Part shown: piece by piece, positions 45,978 through 53,842 of the stretch
Layout: every line of letters begins with the position of its first letter
Position numbering within the stretch: the stretch's first letter is position 1
From: Lewinellaceae bacterium
Lineage (GTDB): Bacteria > Bacteroidota > Bacteroidia > Chitinophagales > Saprospiraceae
Assembly: GCA_020636255.1 (NCBI GenBank)
Contig: JACJYE010000006.1
Coordinates: 352,846 to 416,845 of the forward strand
Length of the DNA: 64,000 nucleotides
Direction: 5' to 3'
The notes under the pieces: generated by a model
Told to the model about the DNA's origin: nothing
The model's database searches: none
What the model saw: only the letters and a program-made list of their open reading frames with translations
Made by a program: the position numbers and the translations under genes

Positions 45978-47123
45978 TTATAGAATGACGTAATCTTCCA
46001 TGAAAAAAACCGGCGCGCCAGATCCGTCGGTGATCAGGCTGCCGCTGTTGTCCCTCCTTGGGCCGGCGCTGGCCAGGGGTGGAAAGCCCAACCTGCCGGT
46101 AGCATTGCCAGGGCCGGGTGGGTTATACTGATAGTTGACCGTCGTATCGGGCCTTTCCCGGAAAGGGATCAGGAAATTGGATTCCCAGAGCGCCACATTG
46201 CCTGCCCCGTACTTCTGGGCCACGCTGTCGGGCACGGTTACACTGTTGAAATCGGTAGGCGATGCATTGGTGATGCTGAAATCGCCGACGTCGACGCCCT
46301 GGCTTTGGGCCACGACAAAATACCGCCAGCGGGAAGGCCTGGCCAGGAAGCGAATGCTGTACACGGCCGGATGGGCGATAATGTTGCCGCCACCTGTATC
46401 CTCCAGGAACTGGTAAGCCGGAACAGGGCTGTCGCTGAAAAGCTCTACCATTCCGAAAGCCTGAAAGGCCTGAGCGGCATCGTCTTTATACAATTCCACC
46501 GAAAAGCCGTTGTCCTCTTCGAGGTGGTAACGCCCGTTGGGGTAAGCGGAAAGGTCGCACTCGATCTCCAGGCCATCGCCCTGCGGCGATTCCGGCGTAG
46601 GCCACAGGACATCCGGAACCGGTGAAAAGCTGGCGGTGATGCTCACTACGGCCGCCGGTTGCGAAAGCCTGTACTTGAACTTGCCGCCGACAACCCTGAC
46701 GAGGTCGTTGCCCGACACCCGGTCGTCGCCGCCGGTATGCCCGGTGAGCAACAACAGAGGCGGCGTCCCTGCCAGCTGTTTGTCGAAACGGTTGGTGAGG
46801 TAAAACGCGCTGCCTGAGGGCTTCGTGTCCGTCAATTGGGAGATAGTATACCAATGTGGGTTTTTCAACCCAACATAAAAGCTGAGCTTAAAGGGCTCGG
46901 TTGGCGCCAGGTAAGGCCGGAACGCTCCGCCTGTAAGGGCTTCAGCCGATTGCATGCCGATAAAGAAGCCGTGCCCGGTAGAGATGAACCGAAGCTTGAG
47001 CCCCGCAAGCAGCCTCCTGCTTTCCGCCGTCGGAATGAACTCCAGGTCCGGAGACTGCCCCGATTGGTAGTAGTCGTGGAGGACTTCAACCGTAACCAGC
47101 CGTTTAAAGGTTATATCGAACAT
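45978..47123 (-). CDS. Unrecognised 381-aa protein in the eCIS operon
   Basis: I do not recognise a family. The protein starts MFDITFKRLVTVEVLHDYYQ without a signal peptide and is beta-rich throughout (for example KLSFYVGLKNPHWYTISQL and GKFKYRLSQPAAVVSITASF), ending DGSGAPVFFMEDYVIL. It starts 2 bp after the DUF4255 gene and ends 18 bp before the first sheath gene. No counterpart exists at this place in the classic PVC/Afp order. Position suggests a sheath- or cap-associated structural protein. It lacks the FF tag, so it is not obviously cargo. Confidence 0.8.
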   Translation of the reverse strand: MFDITFKRLVTVEVLHDYYQSGQSPDLEFIPTAESRRLLAGLKLRFISTGHGFFIGMQSAEALTGGAFRPYLAPTEPFKLSFYVGLKNPHWYTISQLTDTKPSGSAFYLTNRFDKQLAGTPPLLLLTGHTGGDDRVSGNDLVRVVGGKFKYRLSQPAAVVSITASFSPVPDVLWPTPESPQGDGLEIECDLSAYPNGRYHLEEDNGFSVELYKDDAAQAFQAFGMVELFSDSPVPAYQFLEDTGGGNIIAHPAVYSIRFLARPSRWRYFVVAQSQGVDVGDFSITNASPTDFNSVTVPDSVAQKYGAGNVALWESNFLIPFRERPDTTVNYQYNPPGPGNATGRLGFPPLASAGPRRDNSGSLITDGSGAPVFFMEDYVIL

Positions 47124-47125
47124 GG

Positions 47126-47707
47126 CTAACCGTTGATAGAATTGTCGTTGACAATGATCTGTTCAATCATGCCCGCACCGATCTCCGGAGCAGCTTGTAC
47201 GGTGATCATCCGGACCTTATACAGAATGCTCGGCACCAGTTTGCTTCCCAATACCCCCCAAAGGTTATTGGTCTGCTCAAAACTGAGGTCGAATATTTCA
47301 AAGCTGATCTTGTCAATATTGGCTTCCGCCAGGAGCGGGGAACCGGCGGCAGTGAAGATGCGTTTCTGCTGGAAGAACTGCAGCACCAGCGACAGGTACT
47401 TCAAAGCTTCCTGGTAATTCTGGATATTGGATGAGAACAACAGATACAGGTTGAGAAAAAGAGGTGCGTTCTGGGTGCTTACTTCCGTCCCGTTCCTTTT
47501 GGTTATCGGTTCATTCTTAAGGGTCTTCTCCTCTTCCACGTTAATGAGCGAGAGGACCATTTTGTCATCTACGTCGTCGGCATTTCCGCCCCCCTGGCCG
47601 TCCTGCAAGGCTATATTCCCCATGATCAAAGGGTAAGAGGTCTTGTCTAAGCGCTCCAGGTATGCATTAAATTCTACGACGATGAAATTGAGCGTTTCGA
47701 ATAACAT
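47126..47707 (-). CDS. DUF4255 tail terminator/cap protein (Pvc16-like)
   Basis: 193 residues and the first gene of the eCIS operon. The DUF4255 pattern is clear: LNFIVVEFNAYLERL, MVLSLINVEEEKTLKN, and NLYLLFSSNIQNYQEALKYL. In PVC the homologue caps the end of sheath and tube. Two 13-bp direct repeats lie just before its start, and a long leader separates it from the promoter. Confidence 0.93.
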   Translation of the reverse strand: MLFETLNFIVVEFNAYLERLDKTSYPLIMGNIALQDGQGGGNADDVDDKMVLSLINVEEEKTLKNEPITKRNGTEVSTQNAPLFLNLYLLFSSNIQNYQEALKYLSLVLQFFQQKRIFTAAGSPLLAEANIDKISFEIFDLSFEQTNNLWGVLGSKLVPSILYKVRMITVQAAPEIGAGMIEQIIVNDNSING

Positions 47708-47710
47708 TTG

Positions 47711-47742
47711 TTGGGATATTATCTCTGTTTTGGGATATCATC
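47711..47742 (-). repeat. Pair of 13-bp direct repeats ahead of the first eCIS gene
   Basis: On the plus strand TTGGGATATTATC (47711-47723) and TTGGGATATCATC (47730-47742) differ at one base and are offset by 19 bp, close to two helical turns. They end 4 nt before the start codon, so they could be a protein-binding site on mRNA or DNA. A small stem, AGCCC-TATC-GGGCT, abuts them at 47743-47756. Confidence 0.5.
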
Positions 47743-48174
47743 AGCCCTATCGGGCTTCTTGTTGCGAAAAAGGCATAACAATTCCTCCACAATACGGACA
47801 TAATCCACATTGTAGTCTTTCCCGCGCATAAAATACCATGCACCTCTCCTTCAGAACAGCTGAAAAAGATGGTAACACTTCACTTTCGTCACCATGTGTA
47901 AAAGCCCCATGATGCTAACTTCAGGATTGAATCATACAGGATGTGCTAAATACATAGCTTAATACGATAAGCTTTATGTGTGTTACATAATTTGGGCCGA
48001 AATGTAGGTTATTAAGTAAAACAGGTTGCCGTTCTAGCCGCACATAGCAGGGCCCGCTACGGCAAATGTTAAGGGTAGCTTTAAAATGTCTTTACTAAAT
48101 GGGGGTAACATAAAAGAAAAGGCGAGTATTGGCTTTGGGTAATACATATAAGTTTCGGGTTTTAGGATTTACAC
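47743..48174 (-). other. Untranslated leader of the eCIS operon
   Basis: AT-rich stretch without a convincing gene. It should be transcribed from the promoter at 48181-48211 as a leader of about 470 nt. Visible structure: a stem at 48037-48063 (GCCG...CGGC outer arms around TAGC...GCTA), and the small stem at 47743-47756. A 37-codon minus-strand reading frame in the leader shows no protein-like features. Leader-based regulation is inference. Confidence 0.45.
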
Positions 48175-48180
48175 TCCGAC

Positions 48181-48211
48181 CAAAGTTAAATGAAAAAACC
48201 TGATTTTCAAA
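48181..48211 (-). promoter_or_regulatory. eCIS operon promoter, full Bacteroidota consensus
   Basis: On the minus strand TTTG (48211-48208), exactly 19 bases, then TAACTTTG (48188-48181): the full -33/-7 consensus TTTG-N19-TAnnTTTG. It sits directly after the dehydrogenase stop and points into the eCIS operon. Expected start of transcription is near 48174. No other full match was seen before the first eCIS gene. Confidence 0.75.
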
Positions 48212-48228
48212 CAAAACAGGCACAAAAA

Positions 48229-49182
48229 TTACAGCCCGAACGCATGCCCCACTTTCTCCACCAGCACCCGGGCATGTGCGCCCATTACTTCGCGCGACAT
48301 ACCGGCGGTGTGGGGGGTTAGGATGACGTTGTCGGCCCGGCGCAGGTACTGAAAGGGTTCCGGCATAGCGGTTATATCGAGGGTGCTGAACGATTGTTCT
48401 TCGTATTCGACCACGTCGAGTGCTGCGCCCAGCAGGCGCCCGGCCCGATGGGCGTTTACAAGCGCCTGTGTGTCGAGCACGAGGCCGCGCGAAGTATTGA
48501 CCAGAAAGATGGGGTTGTGGAAGCTGCCCAGAAAGGCCTGATCGACAAAGTGGTGGTTGTAATCCGCATAGGGGATGTGAAGCGTGACGATATCGGCTTC
48601 CCGGAATATGGTTTCCAGGCTCACCTCTTCGGCCAGCATGCCCCCGTAATTGGCCTTAAACTTGTCATAGGCGATCACCCGGCAGCCAAAGCTGCTGAGG
48701 CGCTGGGCCACGGCGCTTCCGATATTGCCAAATCCGATGATGCCCACCGTGCGGTGGCGCAACTCATAACTCTTGTTAGCTTCCCGAACCCACTCCCCTT
48801 CCCGAACCTGCAGGCCGGCCCGGAACAGGAAATGCGTAAGCCCCAGGATGAGGCCAACGGTGTGTTCCGCCACCGTATCGCGGCTGCCTTCCGGCGAGTT
48901 GAACACCCGGATGCCTTTGCGTTCGGCGTACTCCACATCGATATGCTCCAGCCCAATGCCCATGCGGGCGATGAACTTCAGCTCCGTGCACTTGTCGAGG
49001 AATTCGCGGCCCAGCGAAAAACGGCTGCGAATGACCAGGCCGAAGTACCCGCCGATCATAGCTTCTACTTCATCTAGTGGGGCATGCTGGTGATCGTGGC
49101 ATTCGTATCCCATTTGGGTGAGATGCTCCACCAGATAAGGGTGGGCTTTGTCGATGAGGATGACCTTTCTTGCACTCGGCAT
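48229..49182 (-). CDS. D-2-hydroxyacid dehydrogenase (phosphoglycerate dehydrogenase-like)
   Basis: 317 residues of the D-isomer-specific 2-hydroxyacid dehydrogenase family, NAD-dependent. The Rossmann motif is GIIGFGNIGSAVAQRL (about 150-165). Active-site regions are FIARMGIGLEHID, VNTSRGLVLDTQAL (Arg), and the catalytic His in LTPHTAG. It lacks the C-terminal ACT domain of long SerA forms. A role in serine synthesis is possible, but no serC neighbour is present, so the substrate is left open. Confidence 0.85.
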   Translation of the reverse strand: MPSARKVILIDKAHPYLVEHLTQMGYECHDHQHAPLDEVEAMIGGYFGLVIRSRFSLGREFLDKCTELKFIARMGIGLEHIDVEYAERKGIRVFNSPEGSRDTVAEHTVGLILGLTHFLFRAGLQVREGEWVREANKSYELRHRTVGIIGFGNIGSAVAQRLSSFGCRVIAYDKFKANYGGMLAEEVSLETIFREADIVTLHIPYADYNHHFVDQAFLGSFHNPIFLVNTSRGLVLDTQALVNAHRAGRLLGAALDVVEYEEQSFSTLDITAMPEPFQYLRRADNVILTPHTAGMSREVMGAHARVLVEKVGHAFGL

Positions 49183-49254
49183 GAGCTTGCTATTGGTTAT
49201 TCGTTATTACGATAGGCTCTTTGAATGCACTGTTTCTACGAGCCCCGTTGCTTA

Positions 49255-49262
49255 CAAAAGTA
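49255..49262 (-). promoter_or_regulatory. Candidate -7 element for the dehydrogenase gene
   Basis: TACTTTTG on the minus strand matches TAnnTTTG and predicts a transcript start near 49248, about 65 nt before the ATG. The -33 region lacks a clear TTTG. Confidence 0.4.
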
Positions 49263-49300
49263 CGCCATTGCCACGGGATAGCCGCTTAAAGATGGCGTTT

Positions 49301-50575
49301 TTAAACCCAGATCAACAACAGAAAGCTCAGCCCTATGATCAGGCCGAAACCCCAGGCCAGGTACTTTCGCATAGTAGAACTGCCCAAAGCAAAGCTGTAA
49401 GCGAGTTTCAGGACGTTGTTGCTGATCGTGGCCTGCACTGTGGCCAGGGCGGCAACAGATAGCAATACCGTTTGCTTTTGCTGGAACAGGTTGATAAGGA
49501 AAGGGTCTATATCGGTAACGCCTACGATGTAAGACAGCACCTTCAAGCCACGGTCGCCGTAATACTGCATCACATAATGGGTCAGGGTGACGAAAAAGAC
49601 GAACAGGAAGGCAAATAGCAGCGCGGCCCGGAATTCCAATGGGTTGCGTTGATCTTCCTTTAGTTTGTCGCCTGAATTCACTGGCTCTTCCTTCGTAAAG
49701 CGGTACAAAAACAGCCCAATGCCCGCCGAGGCCGCTGCCAGCACCAGAAAAGGTACGGCCAGCTTCGAGGCCAGCTCCTTGTTGAACAAAAAGGCCAGGA
49801 GCAGAATGCGCAGATACATCATGCCAGTGGCCAGGATGATGGCCGAGGTGGTTTTCGCCGGCCCGAAAATACCGGCCTTACCTTTTCTCGACAGCGTAAA
49901 GGTCGTCGCTGTGCTGCTGTACGCACCACCCAATATGCCGGTGAGCAACAGGCCTGCTTCCGGAAAAACGAACTTCCGCAGGAGGTAGCTGACATAGGAG
50001 ATCGTAGATACGGCAACTACCGCCAACCAGAATTTGTAGGGCGTAAGCGAAAGGCCTTCCACAACGGTTGTATCGGGCGTGAGAGGCAGGATAACCCCGG
50101 CAACGGCCAGAAACTTGGCCAGGGTGATAAACTCCCGGTTCTCGATCTTCTCCGAAAAAGCGATCAGGTTGTCCTTAACCTCCACCAGCACCAGCACCGT
50201 GATCAGTATGAGCAATACCAACCAGTGGGGTTGCGTAAATACCAGCGGCGCCAAAGCATAGGTAATGAGCGCCACGACGATGGATGTCAGCCCTGGCTGC
50301 CCTTCTTTCCACACTTTATGGATGTAAAATACGGCCAGGAATACGGTGATGGCCAGCCCTCCGAATGCATACAACAGCAACCTTTCCCGGTCGACGAGGT
50401 AGAGGATGTAACCCAGGATACCGATAAAAGTGAAGGTGCGGTCGGTACCCAGCAGGCTTTTCGGCTTTTCGGTTTCGTGGTGCCGCCGCTGTTCCAGGCC
50501 GATAAGCATGGAAAAGAGGGCCACGATCAGGAAGTTCTGCAAGCTCTGGGGAATATGCTGAAGCAGTTGGCCCAT
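49301..50575 (-). CDS. MgtC-like/DUF4010 integral membrane protein
   Basis: 424 residues from MGQLLQHIPQ; upstream in-frame codons read through an inverted-repeat element and are not protein-like. The N-terminal part resembles the MgtC membrane domain (NFLIVALFSMLIGLEQRRHH, RTFTFIGILGYILYL). The rest is the DUF4010 region with many membrane spans (GILGGAYSSTATTFTLSRKG is the conserved block). About 12 spans in total. A transport or Mg-related role is suggested only by the MgtC likeness. Confidence 0.82.
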   Translation of the reverse strand: MGQLLQHIPQSLQNFLIVALFSMLIGLEQRRHHETEKPKSLLGTDRTFTFIGILGYILYLVDRERLLLYAFGGLAITVFLAVFYIHKVWKEGQPGLTSIVVALITYALAPLVFTQPHWLVLLILITVLVLVEVKDNLIAFSEKIENREFITLAKFLAVAGVILPLTPDTTVVEGLSLTPYKFWLAVVAVSTISYVSYLLRKFVFPEAGLLLTGILGGAYSSTATTFTLSRKGKAGIFGPAKTTSAIILATGMMYLRILLLAFLFNKELASKLAVPFLVLAAASAGIGLFLYRFTKEEPVNSGDKLKEDQRNPLEFRAALLFAFLFVFFVTLTHYVMQYYGDRGLKVLSYIVGVTDIDPFLINLFQQKQTVLLSVAALATVQATISNNVLKLAYSFALGSSTMRKYLAWGFGLIIGLSFLLLIWV

Positions 50576-50606
50576 CGGTGGCTGTTGTTCTTTTACAGTG
50601 TATATA

Positions 50607-50683
50607 AGAGCTTGTTTGGAGGCCACCCTTTGGGCTAAAATACGTCCCTTTTTATCTCCACAAGCGACCTCCAAACAAGCTCT
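50607..50683. repeat. Inverted-repeat element (REP- or MITE-like)
   Basis: Perfect 16-bp arms, AGAGCTTGTTTGGAGG (50607-50622) and CCTCCAAACAAGCTCT (50668-50683), enclose 45 bp. The element fills most of the gap between two same-strand genes and reads without a gene. It has the size and form of a small non-autonomous repeat or a REP-type palindrome. Copy number elsewhere is not visible from this window. Confidence 0.7.
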
Positions 50684-50729
50684 AAGGATAAAACGCGGGC
50701 AAGCCCCGCCGGGTTTCCTACCGGGCTTA

Positions 50730-52274
50730 TCACTTTCGCAATACCCGCCCGGCCCTTTCCCCAGGGGCGCCTCCCTCGTAGGCCACTTTGCCGTTCACAA
50801 CTACCCAATCCAGGCCTTGCGCCAGCTGGTGGGGCTCGCTGAATGTAGCGGTGGCCTTCACGTTTTCAGGATCGAAAACGAGCAGGTCGGCACGATAACC
50901 GGGTTTGACAAGCCCTCTGTCGGCCAGGCCCAGCGTCTGGGCCGGCAGGCCCGTCATTTTGCGGATGGCTTCGGGAAGAGTGAGCAACTGTTTTTCCAAA
51001 ACGTAGGTTTCGATGACTTTAGCAAAACTTCCGTAACCTCGCGGATGCCTCATCGTCGGGCTACCGTCGGAGCAAATCATCAGGTGGGGGCTGGCGAGCA
51101 GCCGGGCCTGGAGGGCTTCATCCATGACGAAATACGCCCCTGAGGCGCCGCCCGGGCCGATGTCGAGCAATACTTCTTCGTAGGGCCTGCCCTGCTCGGC
51201 GCTGAGTTGGGCCAGCGTTTTACCGGCATAAGGCGGTGTACCGAACAGCGTGGCCTCAGGCCCGTTGCGGGCCGCTACTTTCTCGCGCAGGAAAGCCAGC
51301 AGCTCGGCTCGGCGTTCCCGTTTTACCTTTTCATAATCGTTGGGCGGCTTGGCCCACTGCGGGAAAACGATGCCGATGCCCGTATAACTCGCCGTATAAG
51401 GGTAAATGTCGGCGGTAACGGTATAGGGTGTGCCGGCCCTGGCCTCATCCAGCAGGTGCAGCACCTGTTCGGCCCGCGCTGCTCCTTTTCCGTACACTAC
51501 CTTGAGGTGCGAAACCTGTACATTGCAATACTGCCCCTGCCGCAGCAACTCCTGCAGGGAAGCTTCGATGGCGCCGTCATCTTCGTTGCGCACATGGCTC
51601 ATGATCATCCCGTGGTGCTGCCCAACTACTTTTGCCAGGGCCAATAGTTCTCCATCACCGGCATAGGCGCCGGGAGTGTATTCCAGGCCTGTGGTCAAAC
51701 CAAAACAGCCGGCATCCAGGGCATCGCCCAGCAGTTCCTCCATGCGGGCCATTTCCTGGAGCGTAGGCCCAGGCTTGTAGCCGGTACCGCTAAGGCTGCG
51801 CAAGGTACCATGGCCTACGAACATCGCTATATTCACACCCGGCCCAACGCTATCCACCTGCTGCATCCAGCTCCGGATATCTTCAACCGGGGGGCTGTCG
51901 CCATCCTGCCCCAGGCAGATGGACGTGACGCCCATAGCCAGGAAATTCTCGAAGCCCGGTGTTTCCAGCGGGTTGCCATGAGCATGGGTATCGATAAAAC
52001 CGGAGGTGATATACCTGCCATTTGCGTCTATAACCCGCTCCACCGTGATCAGTGTGGTGTCTGTAATACCTACGAAAAGGATGCTGTCGCCCCGCACCAG
52101 TACGTCGCCCTGTACGGGTGGGCCGCCGGCGCCGTCGAGTATCCTGCCGTTTCGGATCAGCAGGCTGTAATGGGCGCCGTTTTCGGCGAGGAAGGACTGA
52201 AAAGGCGTAAGCTGCCGGCATGAACCGAAGGCCAGAGCAAAGATCGGTAGTATATACAAAAAGGAACGGGGCAT
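50730..52274 (-). CDS. N-acyl-D-amino-acid deacylase-type amidohydrolase, lipoprotein
   Basis: 514 residues from MPRSFLYILPIFALAFGSC, a lipoprotein signal with lipobox AFGSC. The amidohydrolase fold starts at LLIRNGRILDGAGGPPVQGDVLV. The metal site is DTHAHGNP (HxH), with further ligands in SHVRNEDDGAIEA and VSHLKVVYG, an Asp in ICSDGSPTMRHPRGYG, and the usual closing ADLLVFDPENVK. The family removes acyl groups from N-acyl-D-amino acids. Attachment to the envelope suggests handling of extracellular or peptidoglycan-derived compounds. Probably co-transcribed with the hydroxylase gene upstream (58-bp gap). Confidence 0.87.
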   Translation of the reverse strand: MPRSFLYILPIFALAFGSCRQLTPFQSFLAENGAHYSLLIRNGRILDGAGGPPVQGDVLVRGDSILFVGITDTTLITVERVIDANGRYITSGFIDTHAHGNPLETPGFENFLAMGVTSICLGQDGDSPPVEDIRSWMQQVDSVGPGVNIAMFVGHGTLRSLSGTGYKPGPTLQEMARMEELLGDALDAGCFGLTTGLEYTPGAYAGDGELLALAKVVGQHHGMIMSHVRNEDDGAIEASLQELLRQGQYCNVQVSHLKVVYGKGAARAEQVLHLLDEARAGTPYTVTADIYPYTASYTGIGIVFPQWAKPPNDYEKVKRERRAELLAFLREKVAARNGPEATLFGTPPYAGKTLAQLSAEQGRPYEEVLLDIGPGGASGAYFVMDEALQARLLASPHLMICSDGSPTMRHPRGYGSFAKVIETYVLEKQLLTLPEAIRKMTGLPAQTLGLADRGLVKPGYRADLLVFDPENVKATATFSEPHQLAQGLDWVVVNGKVAYEGGAPGERAGRVLRK

Positions 52275-52332
52275 AGGCTGTGGATTGTACCGCAGCGAAA
52301 AGATAGGAAATAAATCGGAACCCCGGATAATA

Positions 52333-53355
52333 TCAGCGGTTTCGGCGAAAGCCATACAGGGCCTGCCCCAGGAACCCATGGGGAAAGCGCTCCATTCCCT
52401 GAAAGCCCAGCCTGATATCGCGGCCGTTGTACGGGACAAGCGCGGTGCCGAAAAGGTAGTCCCAAAGCGCCAGGCTGATACCGAAGTTGATGCCGTGTGG
52501 ATGCCCTTCAGGCAGGGCGTGGGCATGGTGCCAGATATGCATCTCGGGGCTGTTGAATATTTTCTTCATAAAAGGCCCCAGCAGCAGGCTGCCGGCGGCA
52601 ATACCCGCCAGCACTACGCCCAGTTGCTGCCATAGGCCCGGAGCCTCCAGCAGCCTGATCCCGAATCCACCGGTTGCGATGGCAATGCCCAGGAGCGCGC
52701 CCAGCACTCCACCTGTCACATAACCCGGAACGGTGATATTGGAATGGTTATAATGCCCAATGGCCAGCGTGAAGATGTGGATGATGAAAAAATCGTACAG
52801 CCCGACGCCCAACAGGGCCAGGGGGATGTATTCAATAGTACGGTAAACGACCGTTTCCATCCAGTGGTAGCGCAGGTGCGCCGCAAAACCCATTTGCTCG
52901 ACGGAATGGTGTACCTTGTGAAACTCCCACAGGGCCGGCGCCCGGTGCAGCAGGCGGTGCGTCCACCATTGCACGAAATCCCGGACGAAAAAGCCGATGA
53001 GCAGCACGGCCCACATGGGCGCAAAGCGCAATGGATTGGAATCCTGGAGGTTAAACCCCGACACGCTTTTGATGAGCCCGTTGAAAAAGTTGACCACCAC
53101 GTCCGAAGCGGCATTATATATGATGAGGGAGAACAGGAAGAAATTGAAGAACATGTAAAAGATGTCCAGCCAGAAATCCTTGCGGAAGCGGGGCTGGCCC
53201 TTGCGCCAGGGTTTCAGCCATTCGAGAGCCAGAAAAAAGGCCGACACCAGGATCAGCCAGTAGAAGTAGTTATGCCAGCCTGGGTGGGTTACCTCATGCC
53301 AGAAATACCCGGCGTAACCTCTGTATCCCCTGATGAATATATGCCAATAGCCCAT
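52333..53355 (-). CDS. Sterol desaturase/fatty acid hydroxylase superfamily membrane enzyme
   Basis: 340 residues from MGYWHIFIRG. About six membrane spans surround the di-iron histidine boxes: HRLLH, HKVHH (WEFHKVHHSVEQ) and HIWHHAHALPEGHPHG. It would hydroxylate or desaturate a lipid at the membrane using O2. The substrate is unknown; bacterial members act on fatty acids, hopanoids or carotenoids. A -7 box lies 26 bp before the start. Confidence 0.88.
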   Translation of the reverse strand: MGYWHIFIRGYRGYAGYFWHEVTHPGWHNYFYWLILVSAFFLALEWLKPWRKGQPRFRKDFWLDIFYMFFNFFLFSLIIYNAASDVVVNFFNGLIKSVSGFNLQDSNPLRFAPMWAVLLIGFFVRDFVQWWTHRLLHRAPALWEFHKVHHSVEQMGFAAHLRYHWMETVVYRTIEYIPLALLGVGLYDFFIIHIFTLAIGHYNHSNITVPGYVTGGVLGALLGIAIATGGFGIRLLEAPGLWQQLGVVLAGIAAGSLLLGPFMKKIFNSPEMHIWHHAHALPEGHPHGINFGISLALWDYLFGTALVPYNGRDIRLGFQGMERFPHGFLGQALYGFRRNR

Positions 53356-53380
53356 TCCTGTTGCGCTTTGATGCCGGCAA

Positions 53381-53388
53381 CAAAGGTA
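53381..53388 (-). promoter_or_regulatory. Candidate -7 element for the hydroxylase/deacylase pair
   Basis: TACCTTTG on the minus strand matches TAnnTTTG and predicts a start near 53374, about 19 nt before the ATG. No TTTG at the -33 position. Confidence 0.42.
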
Positions 53389-53430
53389 ATACATCGGCGG
53401 GAATGACACGGTGACCAGGATCACTGGTAA

Positions 53431-53502
53431 GACGGGCCTCTGGCCCGTCTTATATACTGGAGGACGGGCCGGAGGCCCGTCTTACCTACTGGAGGACGGG
53501 CC
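53431..53502. repeat. 32-bp palindromic tandem repeat, array 1
   Basis: GACGGGCC starts at 53431, 53463 and 53495, an exact 32-bp period. The first two copies form perfect palindromes (GACGGGCC-3 nt-GGCCCGTC); the third is a half copy running into unrelated sequence. The unit between palindromes reads like TTACCTACTGGAG. Confidence 0.85.
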
Positions 53503-53712
53503 AGTAGTGCCGCGGCTCAAGAATCATTAGAAACATCGTTCGGGGATAGTTCAATCAAGTGTGTCGCCACAGTCGTAATCCTTTGATATCCAGGCCAACT
53601 TGAAACCCTGAAACCTGAAACGAGCGAAGCGACTGATGAAATAAACTTTGAACAGCCCCTCGCGAACGGCTATGATACCTTTTTTACCCGCGGCACTACC
53701 GGCCGGCCTAAC
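53503..53712. other. Gap between the two repeat arrays
   Basis: About 210 bp with no gene seen. It contains the low-complexity phrase GAAACCCTGAAACCTGAAAC (near 53602), similar to one on the other strand near 14250-14300, suggesting a second dispersed short repeat. Confidence 0.5.
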
Positions 53713-53840
53713 CTACTGGAGAACGGGCCTCCGGCCCGTCTTACCTGCTGGAGAACGGGCCGGAGGCCCGTCTTACCTACTGGAGAACGGGCCGGAGGCC
53801 CGTCTTACCTACTGGAGGACGGGCCGGAGGCCCGTCTTCC
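53713..53840. repeat. 32-bp palindromic tandem repeat, array 2
   Basis: Four units of exactly 32 bp begin at 53713, 53745, 53777 and 53809, each of the form CTACTGGAGAACGGGCC-x3-GGCCCGT. Variation is limited to a few bases (TCC or GGA in the loop; AA or GG before CGGGCC). The array ends 2 bp from the peroxiredoxin stop and could act as its terminator or as an mRNA stabiliser. There are no variable spacers. Confidence 0.88.
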
Positions 53841-53842
53841 GG

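Noticed and set aside
14899..47707. Type VI secretion system or prophage
   Set aside because: No TssJ/L/M membrane complex, no terminase, portal, capsid or integrase. DUF4255, DUF4157, a Pvc14-like tape measure and an AAA+ ATPase fit an eCIS.
48031..48147. 37-codon frame in the eCIS leader (MYYPKPILAF...)
   Set aside because: No informative codon bias, no start context, no neighbours to regulate by attenuation; probably chance.
53431..53840. CRISPR array
   Set aside because: The 32-bp units are contiguous and nearly identical, with no variable spacers and no cas genes nearby.
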